Assembly: GCA_019352135.1 (NCBI GenBank)
Contig: JABBNX010000005.1
Span: 12,727 to 59,663 of the forward strand
DNA from: Pseudomonadota bacterium
Lineage (GTDB): Bacteria > Desulfobacterota > Desulfuromonadia > Geobacterales > Pseudopelobacteraceae
Direction: 5' to 3'
DNA length: 46,937 nt
The notes beneath the pieces are model-generated. The model ran no database searches. It was not told where the DNA came from and saw nothing but the letters and a program-made list of their open reading frames with translations. Positions 25,151 through 33,316 of the stretch are shown piece by piece. The translations under genes were made by a program, and so were the position numbers. Within the stretch, counting starts at the first letter, position 1; each line of letters opens with the position of its first letter.

Positions 25151-27145
25151 ATGGGATCTCACATGTCTTTGCATCAAAGCGTTTTCATAGCCGTATTTTC
25201 AGTTTCGGTATTTTTCTTTATATTCAGCTGCTACCAGCGTGTGCAACTTGTAGCCATCGGTGGGGCGGAGAATCGATTTGACAACCCGGGCGGCCGTCTG
25301 CTCGGTATGTTCGGCTCCGCCTTTGCCCAGAAACGTGTGCTGGCACGGCCGTATGGAGTCAATCACTTCCTGCTGTTCTGGGCATTCTTGTTTTTGCTGC
25401 TAGCTAATGGTGAGTTTATCCTGGAGGGGTTGATTCCCGGATTAAACTTTGCGACTATTCTGCCGCCGCCACTGCATCATGTTCTGGCACTGTTATTTGA
25501 TCTTGTTTCCCTGATCGCTTTGGGAGCTGTCGTCGTTGCGTTTGCCCGCCGTCTGTTTTTTCCGCCGGAATACCTGGGTAACGACTACACCAAACCTGCA
25601 AGTTTTGAAGCTCTGCTAATTTTGGCACTGATCGCCACCCTGATGATGGCTTTCTTTCTGCTAAACGCTGCCCACATCGCAGCGGGACAGACAGATACAT
25701 GGCGGCCGGTTTCAACGGCGCTGTCCATGCCGCTGCATGGGTTCTCTGCTTCAACACTGTCAGGTGTGATTCAAGTTTCATGGTGGGTGCATGCCCTGAT
25801 ACTGTTGCTGTTCATGAATCTGCTTCCCCGCAGCAAACATATGCATATTCTCACCGCTATTCCTAACTGCTACTTCCAGAATCTTGAAAAACCGAACACC
25901 CAGCCGAGGGAAATCTTTGAGAAGGGGGCCCGCTATGGCGTCAGCAGTGTCGATCACTTCAGCTGGAAGGATCTGCTTGATTCTCTGACCTGCACGGAGT
26001 GCGGTCGTTGCCAGGATCTCTGCCCGGCCCACAACACCGGTAAACCGCTTAATCCACGCCGCATTGTTCATGACATCAAACTCAACCTGATTAAAAACGG
26101 TTCTGCCATAAAAAACGGTAAAAGTAGCGAGTTGTCGTTGATTGGCGAAGCAGCAGATGGAACCATCTGCCATGAGGCTATCTGGTCCTGTACCACTTGC
26201 GGAGCCTGTACCTCGGTTTGCCCGGTGTTGATCGAGCAGATGCCAAAAATTATCAAGCTGCGCCGCCATCTGGTTCAGGAGCAAGCACTGTTTCCTGAAG
26301 AGCTGCTTAACCTGTTTGAAAACATGGAGCAGCGTAGCAATCCATGGGGCCTCGCCCCGTCAGAGCGGACCAAATGGAGCAGCCAGCTTGGTGACCGCTC
26401 CTTTAAACAAGGCGAAACAGAATATCTCTTTTTCGTTGGCTGCGCTGGTGCGTTCGACAGTCGCAACAAACATGTTACTGTTGCACTGGCCACCATTCTT
26501 GATAGCGCCGGGGTGTCTTGGGGGTTGCTGGGTAAGGATGAGCAGTGTTGCGGTGACAGCGTCCGGCGACTCGGAAATGAATTTGTTTTTGACAAAATGG
26601 CCAAAGAGAATGTTGCGCTTTTCAAGGAACGCGGCGTTTCCAAAATCGTTACCCAGTGTCCTCATTGTTTCAGCACCCTGAAGAACGACTACCGGCAGTA
26701 TGGTCTGGAAATAGAGGTACTACACCATTCTCAGTTGATAGCTGAATTGGTTGAGAGCGGCAAACTCAAATTTTCCAAACTGTCAGAGCAGGGCACGGTT
26801 GTCTTCCACGATTCATGTTACCTTGGCCGTCATAATGACGTCTACGAAGCACCACGAGCTGTGCTGACGGCGGCAACCGGTAAGTCACCGGGAGAATTCG
26901 ACCGCAACCATGAAAACGGTTACTGTTGCGGTGGCGGTGGCGGAAGAATGTGGATGGAAGAACAGACCGGTGACAGAATTAATCTGGAACGGGTCAAAGA
27001 AGCCATGCAGCTGCAACCCGATACACTCTGCGTCAGTTGTCCTTTTTGTATGACCATGATGGAGGACGGGCTCAAGGATTTGAGCGTTGCTGACAAATGC
27101 AGGGTTAAGGATATTGCAGAAGTTGTGGCGGAGGCGCTGCGATAG
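25151..27145 (+). CDS. ETF:quinone oxidoreductase, HdrD/FadF-type membrane Fe-S protein (EMO2)
   Basis: 664 residues (ATG 25151; a second in-frame ATG at 25163 has slightly better upstream context). The layout is that of EMO1: five N-terminal hydrophobic helices, CTECGRCQDLCPAHNTGKP and CTTCGACTSVCP cluster motifs, then two CCG domains (DEQCCGDS with CPHC; NGYCCGGGGGR with CPFC). The transmembrane part has diverged strongly from EMO1 while the Fe-S part stayed similar. It follows EtfBA2 by 14 bp and probably accepts its electrons. It is the last gene of the plus-strand block, facing a convergent chemoreceptor gene. Confidence 0.88.
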   Translation: MGSHMSLHQSVFIAVFSVSVFFFIFSCYQRVQLVAIGGAENRFDNPGGRLLGMFGSAFAQKRVLARPYGVNHFLLFWAFLFLLLANGEFILEGLIPGLNFATILPPPLHHVLALLFDLVSLIALGAVVVAFARRLFFPPEYLGNDYTKPASFEALLILALIATLMMAFFLLNAAHIAAGQTDTWRPVSTALSMPLHGFSASTLSGVIQVSWWVHALILLLFMNLLPRSKHMHILTAIPNCYFQNLEKPNTQPREIFEKGARYGVSSVDHFSWKDLLDSLTCTECGRCQDLCPAHNTGKPLNPRRIVHDIKLNLIKNGSAIKNGKSSELSLIGEAADGTICHEAIWSCTTCGACTSVCPVLIEQMPKIIKLRRHLVQEQALFPEELLNLFENMEQRSNPWGLAPSERTKWSSQLGDRSFKQGETEYLFFVGCAGAFDSRNKHVTVALATILDSAGVSWGLLGKDEQCCGDSVRRLGNEFVFDKMAKENVALFKERGVSKIVTQCPHCFSTLKNDYRQYGLEIEVLHHSQLIAELVESGKLKFSKLSEQGTVVFHDSCYLGRHNDVYEAPRAVLTAATGKSPGEFDRNHENGYCCGGGGGRMWMEEQTGDRINLERVKEAMQLQPDTLCVSCPFCMTMMEDGLKDLSVADKCRVKDIAEVVAEALR

Positions 27146-27235
27146 GCTGCACTGGTGTTAAATTCCTTTATTCCATGATGTTGTATCGTGCGGCTCTTTT
27201 GATGTATAACAGGGACCAGAATTTGTTTCGCTTCT

Positions 27236-28765
27236 TTAGAAACTAAAGCGATTTACCATCCTATTCAGCTTTTCAACCTGTCCTTCAAGGTTTTTCGCAG
27301 CAGCTAGCGACTCTGCAGCTCCTACAGTATTTTTATCCGTTACCATACTTATTTGGGAAGCAGTTTTGCTAATCTGCTCAAGTCCTGTTGTCTGTTCATG
27401 AATAATCTCGGAAATATCATCAGCAAATGCACTGATAGCATTTGCTCCATATACTGCGTTTTCTAGTTGTTGGTCAATTTCTCGTGAAAGCTGTACTCCA
27501 TTCCTCGACAGAGTCGCTGCTGATTTAGTTATGGTGCTGGTCTTATTTGCAGCATCAGCAGACCTGGTTGCCAAACTGTGTATTTCGTCGGTCATAATTT
27601 TGAACTCGTTGCCTGCCCCTTCTACATGTGCCGCTTCAATTGCAGCATTTACACCAAGCAGATTTGAGAAGCGGGCAATAGTCATCAGGTTGGAGATTAG
27701 CTCGCTGAATTCTTCGCGTTGATCGTCCCCCATTTTTTTCTCAAATTCTTTCATTGCGCTGGCAGTTTCCATACATTGCTTGGACAATTTACGAATTTCT
27801 TGTGCAACGACACCAAAACCGCCTGCCGATATACGCATTCTGGCCGCTTTTTCTACAGCGCCCCCAGCTAGTGATCCAGTTTCTTTTGCTATTTCATCAA
27901 TTTCGTTAGCGATTGTTGTGGTCTTTTCCGCTGCTTCACTAATATCAGTCATAGAAGCAACCATACGGTTCATTGATTGTTTTGTTTTTGCAATGGCGTC
28001 AGTTGCCTGTTTTGCATTGGTATTAGCTTCCCGCGTTTTGACGGCACTGGCTCCAGCACTTTCAGATAATGTGGCAAGACTTATAGAGGTTTCATTCAAT
28101 TGAACACTTTGCTCTTCGGCTCCTTGTGACACAACAGAACTTATTCTGGTCATCTGTTGACCAACATATGAAATATGTCCAACAGTTTCTGAAACTTGTG
28201 AAATAGCATCGTGCAGTGATCCCGCTGTTGTATTCATAGCCTTTCTGATGGAAGCATGTTCGCCGCGATATTTACCGTTCATCCTGGCTTTTAGGTCATA
28301 TTTAGCCAGTCGATCCAATACGGCACCAGCTTCGGTTATCGGAGCTATAACAGCATCCAGAGTGGTGTTCATCCCACCAATCAGTTCTTTCCAGATGCCT
28401 TCATAATCCCAATCATTGCCTCGAGTTTTTAATTTACCGCCTCTAACACTGTTGATTAGGTGTTCAGTTTCACCATGCATGCCATAGAGAATCGCAAGCA
28501 ATGTATTGATGTTCTGTTTGATGTGGTTATATTCCCCTTTATAGTCGTCAATTACGAACGGGGGAAGTTTACCATGAGCAATCTCATCCAAAGCATTCCC
28601 GGCGAGCCGCATTGGCACAACCATGGCATCAATCATCTCATTTAACATTTGAACCATCTCAGCATCTTTACCCTGTAGAGCTTTACAGTCACCTCTAACA
28701 TCTAGTTGACCTGCAATCATCGCCCCTGATAGTTTTTTTATAATGCTGTGCGCCGTTGCATCCAT
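27236..28765 (-). CDS. Soluble chemoreceptor (MCP) with doubled signalling tip, in the hydrogenase operon
   Basis: 509 residues, no membrane segment or signal peptide, so cytoplasmic. The N-terminal half holds HAMP-like repeats (MVVPMRLAGNALDEIAHGKL near 48-67; VIAPITEAGAVLDRLAKYDL near 139-158). The signalling half contains two tip-like segments. The first, degenerate, is at 289-333 (EIAKETGSLAGGAVEKAAR, then GGFGVVAQEIRKLSKQ); the second is at 358-404 (NLLGVNAAIEAAHVEGAGNE, then DEIHSLATRSADAA). A normal receptor has one. Its start codon overlaps the end of the hydrogenase protease gene, so it is translated with the hydrogenase. It likely receives a signal from a soluble partner and acts through the CheW encoded at the other end of the operon (inference). 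Confidence 0.88.
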   Translation of the reverse strand: MDATAHSIIKKLSGAMIAGQLDVRGDCKALQGKDAEMVQMLNEMIDAMVVPMRLAGNALDEIAHGKLPPFVIDDYKGEYNHIKQNINTLLAILYGMHGETEHLINSVRGGKLKTRGNDWDYEGIWKELIGGMNTTLDAVIAPITEAGAVLDRLAKYDLKARMNGKYRGEHASIRKAMNTTAGSLHDAISQVSETVGHISYVGQQMTRISSVVSQGAEEQSVQLNETSISLATLSESAGASAVKTREANTNAKQATDAIAKTKQSMNRMVASMTDISEAAEKTTTIANEIDEIAKETGSLAGGAVEKAARMRISAGGFGVVAQEIRKLSKQCMETASAMKEFEKKMGDDQREEFSELISNLMTIARFSNLLGVNAAIEAAHVEGAGNEFKIMTDEIHSLATRSADAANKTSTITKSAATLSRNGVQLSREIDQQLENAVYGANAISAFADDISEIIHEQTTGLEQISKTASQISMVTDKNTVGAAESLAAAKNLEGQVEKLNRMVNRFSF

Positions 28766-29232
28766 TAGGTGCCCCCTTGCAATAATAAATCTAGTATTGT
28801 TTTCACCGCTGGGACAATGGCGTCACTAACAGCAGCGGTCATAAACTCTCTTGTTCTATTGAAACATATTCCTTCGATACCAACCAGCGTAATTCGCTTA
28901 GGCATATTTTGGGGATAAAGGGTTGCACCAATCTCAATAGTCTCGCGCAATCCAAGCCCGTGTGCAGAAATATCAGTACTATTGTATGGCAATGAGTCCC
29001 ATGGGACGACATGGATGGTTCCAGCAGGAGCGCCAAGTTGGACTGCATCCACAACAATAAGATCAGTCTCGCCTTCAAGCAGCGGCAGCATATCTATGCC
29101 GCCAACTCCAAGGTATTCCAATCGTGCAGAGCATCCAACAAGCTGCTGATAAATCTCAAACCCAATCGCATCATCAGCTATAAGCTCATTTCCTATACAG
29201 ACGACTATTGTACGAAGATCTGTAAGCTGCAT
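28765..29232 (-). CDS. [NiFe]-hydrogenase maturation endopeptidase
   Basis: 155 residues of the HybD/HycI family. The Ni-recognising residues are present: CIGNELIADDAIG gives Glu16, VVDAVQLGAPAGT gives Asp62, and SAHGLGL gives His91, matching the Glu16/Asp62/His93 set of HybD. It clips the C-terminal extension of the hydrogenase large subunit after nickel insertion. The large subunit in this operon does carry such an extension (23 residues after the final His). Its 5' end overlaps the preceding gene by 28 bp and its 3' end touches the chemoreceptor start. Confidence 0.92.
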   Translation of the reverse strand: MQLTDLRTIVVCIGNELIADDAIGFEIYQQLVGCSARLEYLGVGGIDMLPLLEGETDLIVVDAVQLGAPAGTIHVVPWDSLPYNSTDISAHGLGLRETIEIGATLYPQNMPKRITLVGIEGICFNRTREFMTAAVSDAIVPAVKTILDLLLQGGT

Positions 29233-29660
29233 TCATCACCGGAAGAAACAAGCGTTGATTTAACCGGTCTGCATAATAAACCATTGGTCATGCCATCGAA
29301 ATACGAGTGGAAAAGATGACAGAGAGCACCTCCTGTTTCTATTTTGCGTACTGCGCACATTTCTCTTATGATGCATGTCTTAAACTGCAAACTGTCACCT
29401 TCCAGCGTAAAGTCAAATCCAGCTTGCATCTGTGAACGCAGCACTTCAATAGTTTCTACAAGAGTCGGGTCAGTAAGGTGGACTGGCAGCTTCTCTGCGG
29501 TATCTCTGCCTGCTATCCTGCCAACTGGTGCCGTATTACCCCCCATGATGTTATCAATAGTACTGGCAAACGCATCCAGTAGAAATGCCACCTCGATCTT
29601 GGCTTTCTGGTAATCATCTGAAGTTAGTTCGATAACATACTTGGAATCGGTAGCACTCAT
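29205..29660 (-). CDS. V4R-like small protein in the hydrogenase operon (paralog of the 32276 gene)
   Basis: 151 residues, soluble. The C-terminal part resembles a V4R/4-vinyl-reductase-type small-molecule-binding domain: CIIREMCAV, then GALCHLFHSYFDGM and SSGDECSLQIFV. It aligns with the protein encoded at 32276-32770 (CMIRQSL, GSLCNMMYGFFAGAL, HAGENACFKKLII), so the operon carries two diverged copies. Three cysteine positions are shared (C-I/M-IR, LC, D/N-x-C). V4R domains in other proteins bind ligands or metals; the role here is unknown. Overlaps on both sides show tight coupling with the ferredoxin and protease genes. Confidence 0.7.
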   Translation of the reverse strand: MSATDSKYVIELTSDDYQKAKIEVAFLLDAFASTIDNIMGGNTAPVGRIAGRDTAEKLPVHLTDPTLVETIEVLRSQMQAGFDFTLEGDSLQFKTCIIREMCAVRKIETGGALCHLFHSYFDGMTNGLLCRPVKSTLVSSGDECSLQIFVQ

Positions 29661-29911
29661 AGGAATTTGTCCATCCTTTGGCAGAATTCGGCATCACGAT
29701 AAAAGTTCTTTACAGCATGGAAGTCCCCATGACTGATGGCATTAGATGGGCATATATAAGCACAAGAGAGGCAGGCGATACAGTCTTCAGCATGCCTAAC
29801 TACGCAGAGACGTTTTTCAGCATCTAATTCAAATACTTTTGTTGGACAGATATCAATACACAGTTCACATCCCCTGCATGACTGCTCGTGCACGTCTATC
29901 TCAACTGACAT
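29657..29911 (-). CDS. 2[4Fe-4S] ferredoxin of the hydrogenase operon
   Basis: 84 residues with two complete cluster motifs: Cys12, 15, 18, 22 (CRGCELCIDICP) and Cys44, 47, 50, 54 (CIACLSCAYICP). A short C-terminal tail follows. It is the obvious electron partner for the hydrogenase heterodimer, since no diaphorase, HdrABC or MvhD-type gene occurs in the operon. It starts 5 bp after the large-subunit stop. Confidence 0.93.
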   Translation of the reverse strand: MSVEIDVHEQSCRGCELCIDICPTKVFELDAEKRLCVVRHAEDCIACLSCAYICPSNAISHGDFHAVKNFYRDAEFCQRMDKFL

Positions 29912-29916
29912 GGTAA

Positions 29917-31332
29917 TTACCTCCGAATGGTTCTAACGGTTTCACCGCCACGAGTAATAGCTATTTCCAATGGCATACGGCCAACGGCGTGTGTTGCACA
30001 CGAAAGGCATGGGTCATAGCAGCGGATACTGAATTCGACTGCATTCAGCAAGGCTGTCTCGTTTGGTTTGTCGATGATGTGAGATTGTGCTGCCTGCTCA
30101 ATCGAGCGATTTATGATGGCGTAGTTCTGTTGAGTCGCCACAATCAGGTTTGCGGCACGAACGATGCCTTTTTCGTCGATCTCGTAGTCATGAATCAGAG
30201 TGCCACGGGGAGCTTCCGAATGACCGACACCACGACCACCTTTGAATTTGACCGGAACTCTGGTCTCACCCCACACCGCAGGATCATTAAGAATATTGTC
30301 GGAACGTTCGATAGCCCAGATCATCTCAACCAGCTTTGCGTAGGTCTGGAACACGGTCAGATGACAGGGATACCCACCCAGCTTGGTAAATTCAGCATAT
30401 TCCGCATCAGCCAATTCAGTGCCAAACTGGCGCATCGCGTTCATTCTTGCCATTGGTCCGACGCGGTATTCATGGAGCTCTCCATCGAAATTGAAATGGA
30501 CTTTCTTCATATACGACCACTCGACTACGCTCTCAACCATGTACTTGTCATAATCTTCAACAGGGAATTCAATCTTGATGTTGCCATCTTTGTCGACGGC
30601 TCGCAGATTCCCTTCTATTAGTGAGACACGGTCGTCCTTTACTGTCCCTACAGCCCACGACGGCGCAATCCAATCGTTCAGCATGGCAGGGTGTTTATCC
30701 AATGCGTTCAGGAGCAATCCTTTAACCGCAGGAGTAACTACTGGTAACATAGCCTTGGCTTCATCCACCAGAGCTTGAATTATTTTCTTCTTCTCCTGGT
30801 CAAGAACAAATGTGATCCCACCGGCTACCGATGTTACCGGATGGGTACCACGCCCCCCAACGATTTCGTTAATTTTCTGACCTATTGTACGAAGACGTAA
30901 AGCTACTTTAGCCAGTTCGGGATTTGCCTGCACAATTCCCACTACATTTCTGATTGCAGGGTCGGCATCAAGTCCGAGTACCAGATCAGGTCCTTGGAGA
31001 ACAAAAATTGAAAGGCTGTGTGAATGAATGATATGCCCCATATACATTAGTTCGCGGAGAAGCATTGTAGCGGGCGGAGATTTAACGCCAGCAGCGTAGT
31101 CCAATGCATTTGACGCGGCAATGTGATGAGCCGTTGGACAGACCCCGCAGATCCGTGCCGTAATGTGTGGCATACGATCAGCTTCCATGCCTATGAGGAT
31201 TTTTTCGAAGCCACGAAGTTCGTTGACAACAAGTCCGGCATTTTCAAGTTTCCCGTCATCGTCAAGGTTGATGAATACCTTGGCATGACCTTCGATTCTT
31301 GTAACAGGATCTATTTTAATGGTCTTGTTCAT
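29917..31332 (-). CDS. [NiFe]-hydrogenase large subunit (group 3-like)
   Basis: 471 residues. The N-terminal nickel motif RICGVCPTAHH supplies Cys62 and Cys65. The C-terminal motif CYDPCLSCATHAVG supplies Cys442 and Cys445, with the last conserved His at 448. After it comes a 23-residue extension that the maturation protease should remove. The CATH-type ending resembles cytosolic group 3 (Mvh/F420-type) enzymes more than membrane uptake hydrogenases, and no Tat or membrane subunit is encoded. Intact ligands and the extension argue for an active enzyme, not a HupUV-type sensor, which lacks the extension. The start overlaps the small-subunit stop (ATGA). Confidence 0.93.
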   Translation of the reverse strand: MNKTIKIDPVTRIEGHAKVFINLDDDGKLENAGLVVNELRGFEKILIGMEADRMPHITARICGVCPTAHHIAASNALDYAAGVKSPPATMLLRELMYMGHIIHSHSLSIFVLQGPDLVLGLDADPAIRNVVGIVQANPELAKVALRLRTIGQKINEIVGGRGTHPVTSVAGGITFVLDQEKKKIIQALVDEAKAMLPVVTPAVKGLLLNALDKHPAMLNDWIAPSWAVGTVKDDRVSLIEGNLRAVDKDGNIKIEFPVEDYDKYMVESVVEWSYMKKVHFNFDGELHEYRVGPMARMNAMRQFGTELADAEYAEFTKLGGYPCHLTVFQTYAKLVEMIWAIERSDNILNDPAVWGETRVPVKFKGGRGVGHSEAPRGTLIHDYEIDEKGIVRAANLIVATQQNYAIINRSIEQAAQSHIIDKPNETALLNAVEFSIRCYDPCLSCATHAVGRMPLEIAITRGGETVRTIRR

Positions 31333-32279
31333 AAGCTCTCTCCTGCTTCGTAGTCCGCATTCTCATCCTCAATCCATTTTTGGATATGGAAAGTTGGCTT
31401 GCCACCAATCATTGAGGTAGCCATAGTGTAGGAATAATGGGATTTGGAGGCTTTCTCCAATGAGTCTATAATGACGTTACGATCAATTTTAGTCAGACGC
31501 GACATTCGGTCGGCAATTTCCGTTCTGATATCCCGGTTCGGTTCAGTGAGTATCTGCATTGTTGCCCCGGCGCAGCCAGTACAGGGGACTCCGTTGGCCG
31601 GGCAAGGGGCCAGGCACCGATCCATGGTTACAGATCCCATGCATGTGTACCCTTGGCTCAAAAAGCACTGTTCATTATTTGGTATTCCTTCGGAATTTGA
31701 TTTGATCGCGTCAACATCTGTTTTTTCCATCTTCCGTTTGCATTTCGCGCAGACCGTTCGCTTGTTAACCTCTGGTGCCCGTCCTTCAACAAGAGATGTT
31801 AAAGCTTCAAAGATGAACGCAGGATGTGGAGGGCAACCTGGCAAATAAAGATCTACGTCAATTACTGCATCAATAGGTTTTACAACCGACTCTAAAGGAG
31901 AGATCTCTTTACTTGGGGGATGCGCAGATATGGTCGTCTTGTTTTCAAGGTATACCGCCTTGCCGATTTCTGCTGGAGTGTGAATATTGCCAGCTCCCGC
32001 CGGACCACCAAATACGGCGCAAGATCCCCAGGCAATCACAATATCGCAAGATTTTCGCATTTCAATTGCGGCATGGCGATCATGCTCATTGCGAATAGCA
32101 CCAGATACCAGGCCTACAGTGGCATGCGGGTAATCCTTTATGTCTGTTAGAACTGGACATCTTTGGATTTTAACGGCTTGCAGGACATTCAGAATTTTTT
32201 CGTGAAGGTCAACAATTGCAATATGGCAACCGGAGCAATCGCTTAGCCATTCCGTATTGATGGTGACTTCATTACTCAT
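31329..32279 (-). CDS. [NiFe]-hydrogenase small subunit (Mvh-like)
   Basis: 316 residues, no twin-arginine signal, so cytoplasmic. The proximal cluster ligands are WLSDCSGCH (Cys15, 18), GSCAVFGG (Cys87) and LPGCPPHP (Cys149). The C-terminal part adds a Cys-rich region: CAKCKRK (177, 180), Cys205, Cys213, Cys222, Cys226 and CTGC (233, 236), enough for further Fe-S clusters. This resembles MvhG/HoxY-type subunits with extra clusters. It pairs with the large subunit and should pass electrons to the operon's ferredoxin. Its start overlaps the preceding V4R-like gene by 4 bp. Confidence 0.92.
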   Translation of the reverse strand: MSNEVTINTEWLSDCSGCHIAIVDLHEKILNVLQAVKIQRCPVLTDIKDYPHATVGLVSGAIRNEHDRHAAIEMRKSCDIVIAWGSCAVFGGPAGAGNIHTPAEIGKAVYLENKTTISAHPPSKEISPLESVVKPIDAVIDVDLYLPGCPPHPAFIFEALTSLVEGRAPEVNKRTVCAKCKRKMEKTDVDAIKSNSEGIPNNEQCFLSQGYTCMGSVTMDRCLAPCPANGVPCTGCAGATMQILTEPNRDIRTEIADRMSRLTKIDRNVIIDSLEKASKSHYSYTMATSMIGGKPTFHIQKWIEDENADYEAGESL

Positions 32280-32770
32280 GGCACCCTCCTGATAATCAGT
32301 TTTTTAAAGCAGGCGTTCTCACCGGCGTGGATAATTTCCAGCGATGACTCTCGGGCCATGATATTTTGCAACGCTCCTGCAAAGAAGCCATACATCATGT
32401 TGCAGAGCGATCCTTTCTGTGTGTGACCAAATCGGAACAATGATTGACGGATCATACAATCCCGGAAAACCAGCATTACTTCGGTTCCTTCATCACTTTC
32501 CTTTATGACTGTGTCCTGATCATGGGTTTTAAACGTCTCGAATAGCCAGAGGTAGTCATTTTGTTCAAGGACGTCTCTGGTCGAATTTAAAGCCTGTTCG
32601 ATATCATCGGTATGCGCGATACCTACTGATAATTTCTTCCCAAGGTTAACTCCCGCAAGATATGAAATACTGTTGGCAGATTCACCTATGGCTTGTTCGG
32701 TTCCAGATGCAATGGCCCCCAGAAACACCATAGCATCTTGCAGTGCGAGTCTTTGCTGACTTGTCTCCAT
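32276..32770 (-). CDS. V4R-like small protein in the hydrogenase operon (first copy)
   Basis: 164 residues, soluble, second gene of the operon, 9 bp after cheW. The C-terminal region follows the V4R pattern: FRDCMIRQSLFRFG, GSLCNMMYGFFAGALQNI, then HAGENACFKKLII. The N-terminal half is helical with a GVNLGKKL segment that aligns with RIAGRDTAEKL in the other copy. It could be a ligand- or redox-sensing adaptor between hydrogenase and chemotaxis proteins, or an accessory factor. No function is established from sequence. Confidence 0.7.
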   Translation of the reverse strand: METSQQRLALQDAMVFLGAIASGTEQAIGESANSISYLAGVNLGKKLSVGIAHTDDIEQALNSTRDVLEQNDYLWLFETFKTHDQDTVIKESDEGTEVMLVFRDCMIRQSLFRFGHTQKGSLCNMMYGFFAGALQNIMARESSLEIIHAGENACFKKLIIRRVP

Positions 32771-32779
32771 TGACCACTC

Positions 32780-33205
32780 CTATACTAAATGTTCAAGATT
32801 TAAAAATATAACCAGCCTTTCATCAATCTGGATAACGCCACCGATCCATGATTGAGCTGTTGTTTCGACCGGTGGAGGTAGGATATCGCTCAGCTTTATG
32901 CGAATGACATCTGAAATCTCGTCGATGATAAACCCGGTCAGTTCACCCTTGAGATCCATCACTGCAATACAGCGGGTACTTTCATCACCAAGGTCAGAAA
33001 AGCCGAAACAGTTGCGTAGGGATATGATGGGAACAATGGAGCCACGAAGATTGATGATCCCTTTAATGTGTGGTGGAGAGTTGGCTGTTTTGGATATATC
33101 AACCATACCGCTTATTTCTCTGACCCGCATTACATCGATGGCATATTCTTGACCGTACAGGAAGAATGTTACTAGTTGGATATCGGCATTCGTTGACAAT
33201 TCCAC
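32780..33205 (-). CDS. cheW: CheW-type chemotaxis coupling protein
   Basis: 141 residues, a single CheW domain: QLVTFFLYGQEYAIDVMRVR, the highly conserved IKGIINLRGSIVPIISLR, then GFIIDEISDVIRI. The start is GTG at 33205, preceded by AAAGGAGG. CheW bridges chemoreceptors and the CheA kinase. It is the first gene of the hydrogenase operon whose last gene is the soluble chemoreceptor, so the pair probably works together. No cheA lies in the window. Confidence 0.95.
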   Translation of the reverse strand: MELSTNADIQLVTFFLYGQEYAIDVMRVREISGMVDISKTANSPPHIKGIINLRGSIVPIISLRNCFGFSDLGDESTRCIAVMDLKGELTGFIIDEISDVIRIKLSDILPPPVETTAQSWIGGVIQIDERLVIFLNLEHLV

Positions 33206-33267
33206 CAGGGGTCCTCCTTTTTTTAGCGGTTCAACATGATTTGTTAATGCTTCAGAGTAGAAGTTTT

Positions 33268-33284
33268 CCTGTAAGGATTACAGG
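33268..33284. promoter_or_regulatory. Perfect inverted repeat at the start of the hydrogenase operon
   Basis: CCTGTAA-GGA-TTACAGG, two perfect 7-bp arms around 3 bp, centred about 70 bp before the cheW start and directly after the proposed -10 box. Position over the expected transcription start suits a repressor site; a short hairpin in the leader is the alternative. Confidence 0.55.
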
Positions 33285-33287
33285 TAG

Positions 33288-33316
33288 GTAATAATGTTCT
33301 TAGGACACCATGACAA
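33288..33316 (-). promoter_or_regulatory. Probable promoter of the cheW-hydrogenase-MCP operon
   Basis: Read on the minus strand: TTGTCA (33311-33316), a 17-bp spacer, TATTAC (33288-33293). The expected transcription start falls inside the perfect dyad just downstream. The match is fair (5/6 and 4/6). I found no sigma-54 or sigma-28 pattern in this region. Confidence 0.45.

Noticed and set aside
27221-27260. Hairpin CGCTT...AAGCG between EMO2 and the chemoreceptor as a terminator
   Set aside because: The stem is interrupted, overlaps the chemoreceptor stop, and no T-run follows it on either strand.
29917-32279. Interpretation as a HupUV-type regulatory hydrogenase
   Set aside because: The large subunit keeps a C-terminal extension after the last His and a dedicated protease is encoded, both of which regulatory hydrogenases lack.
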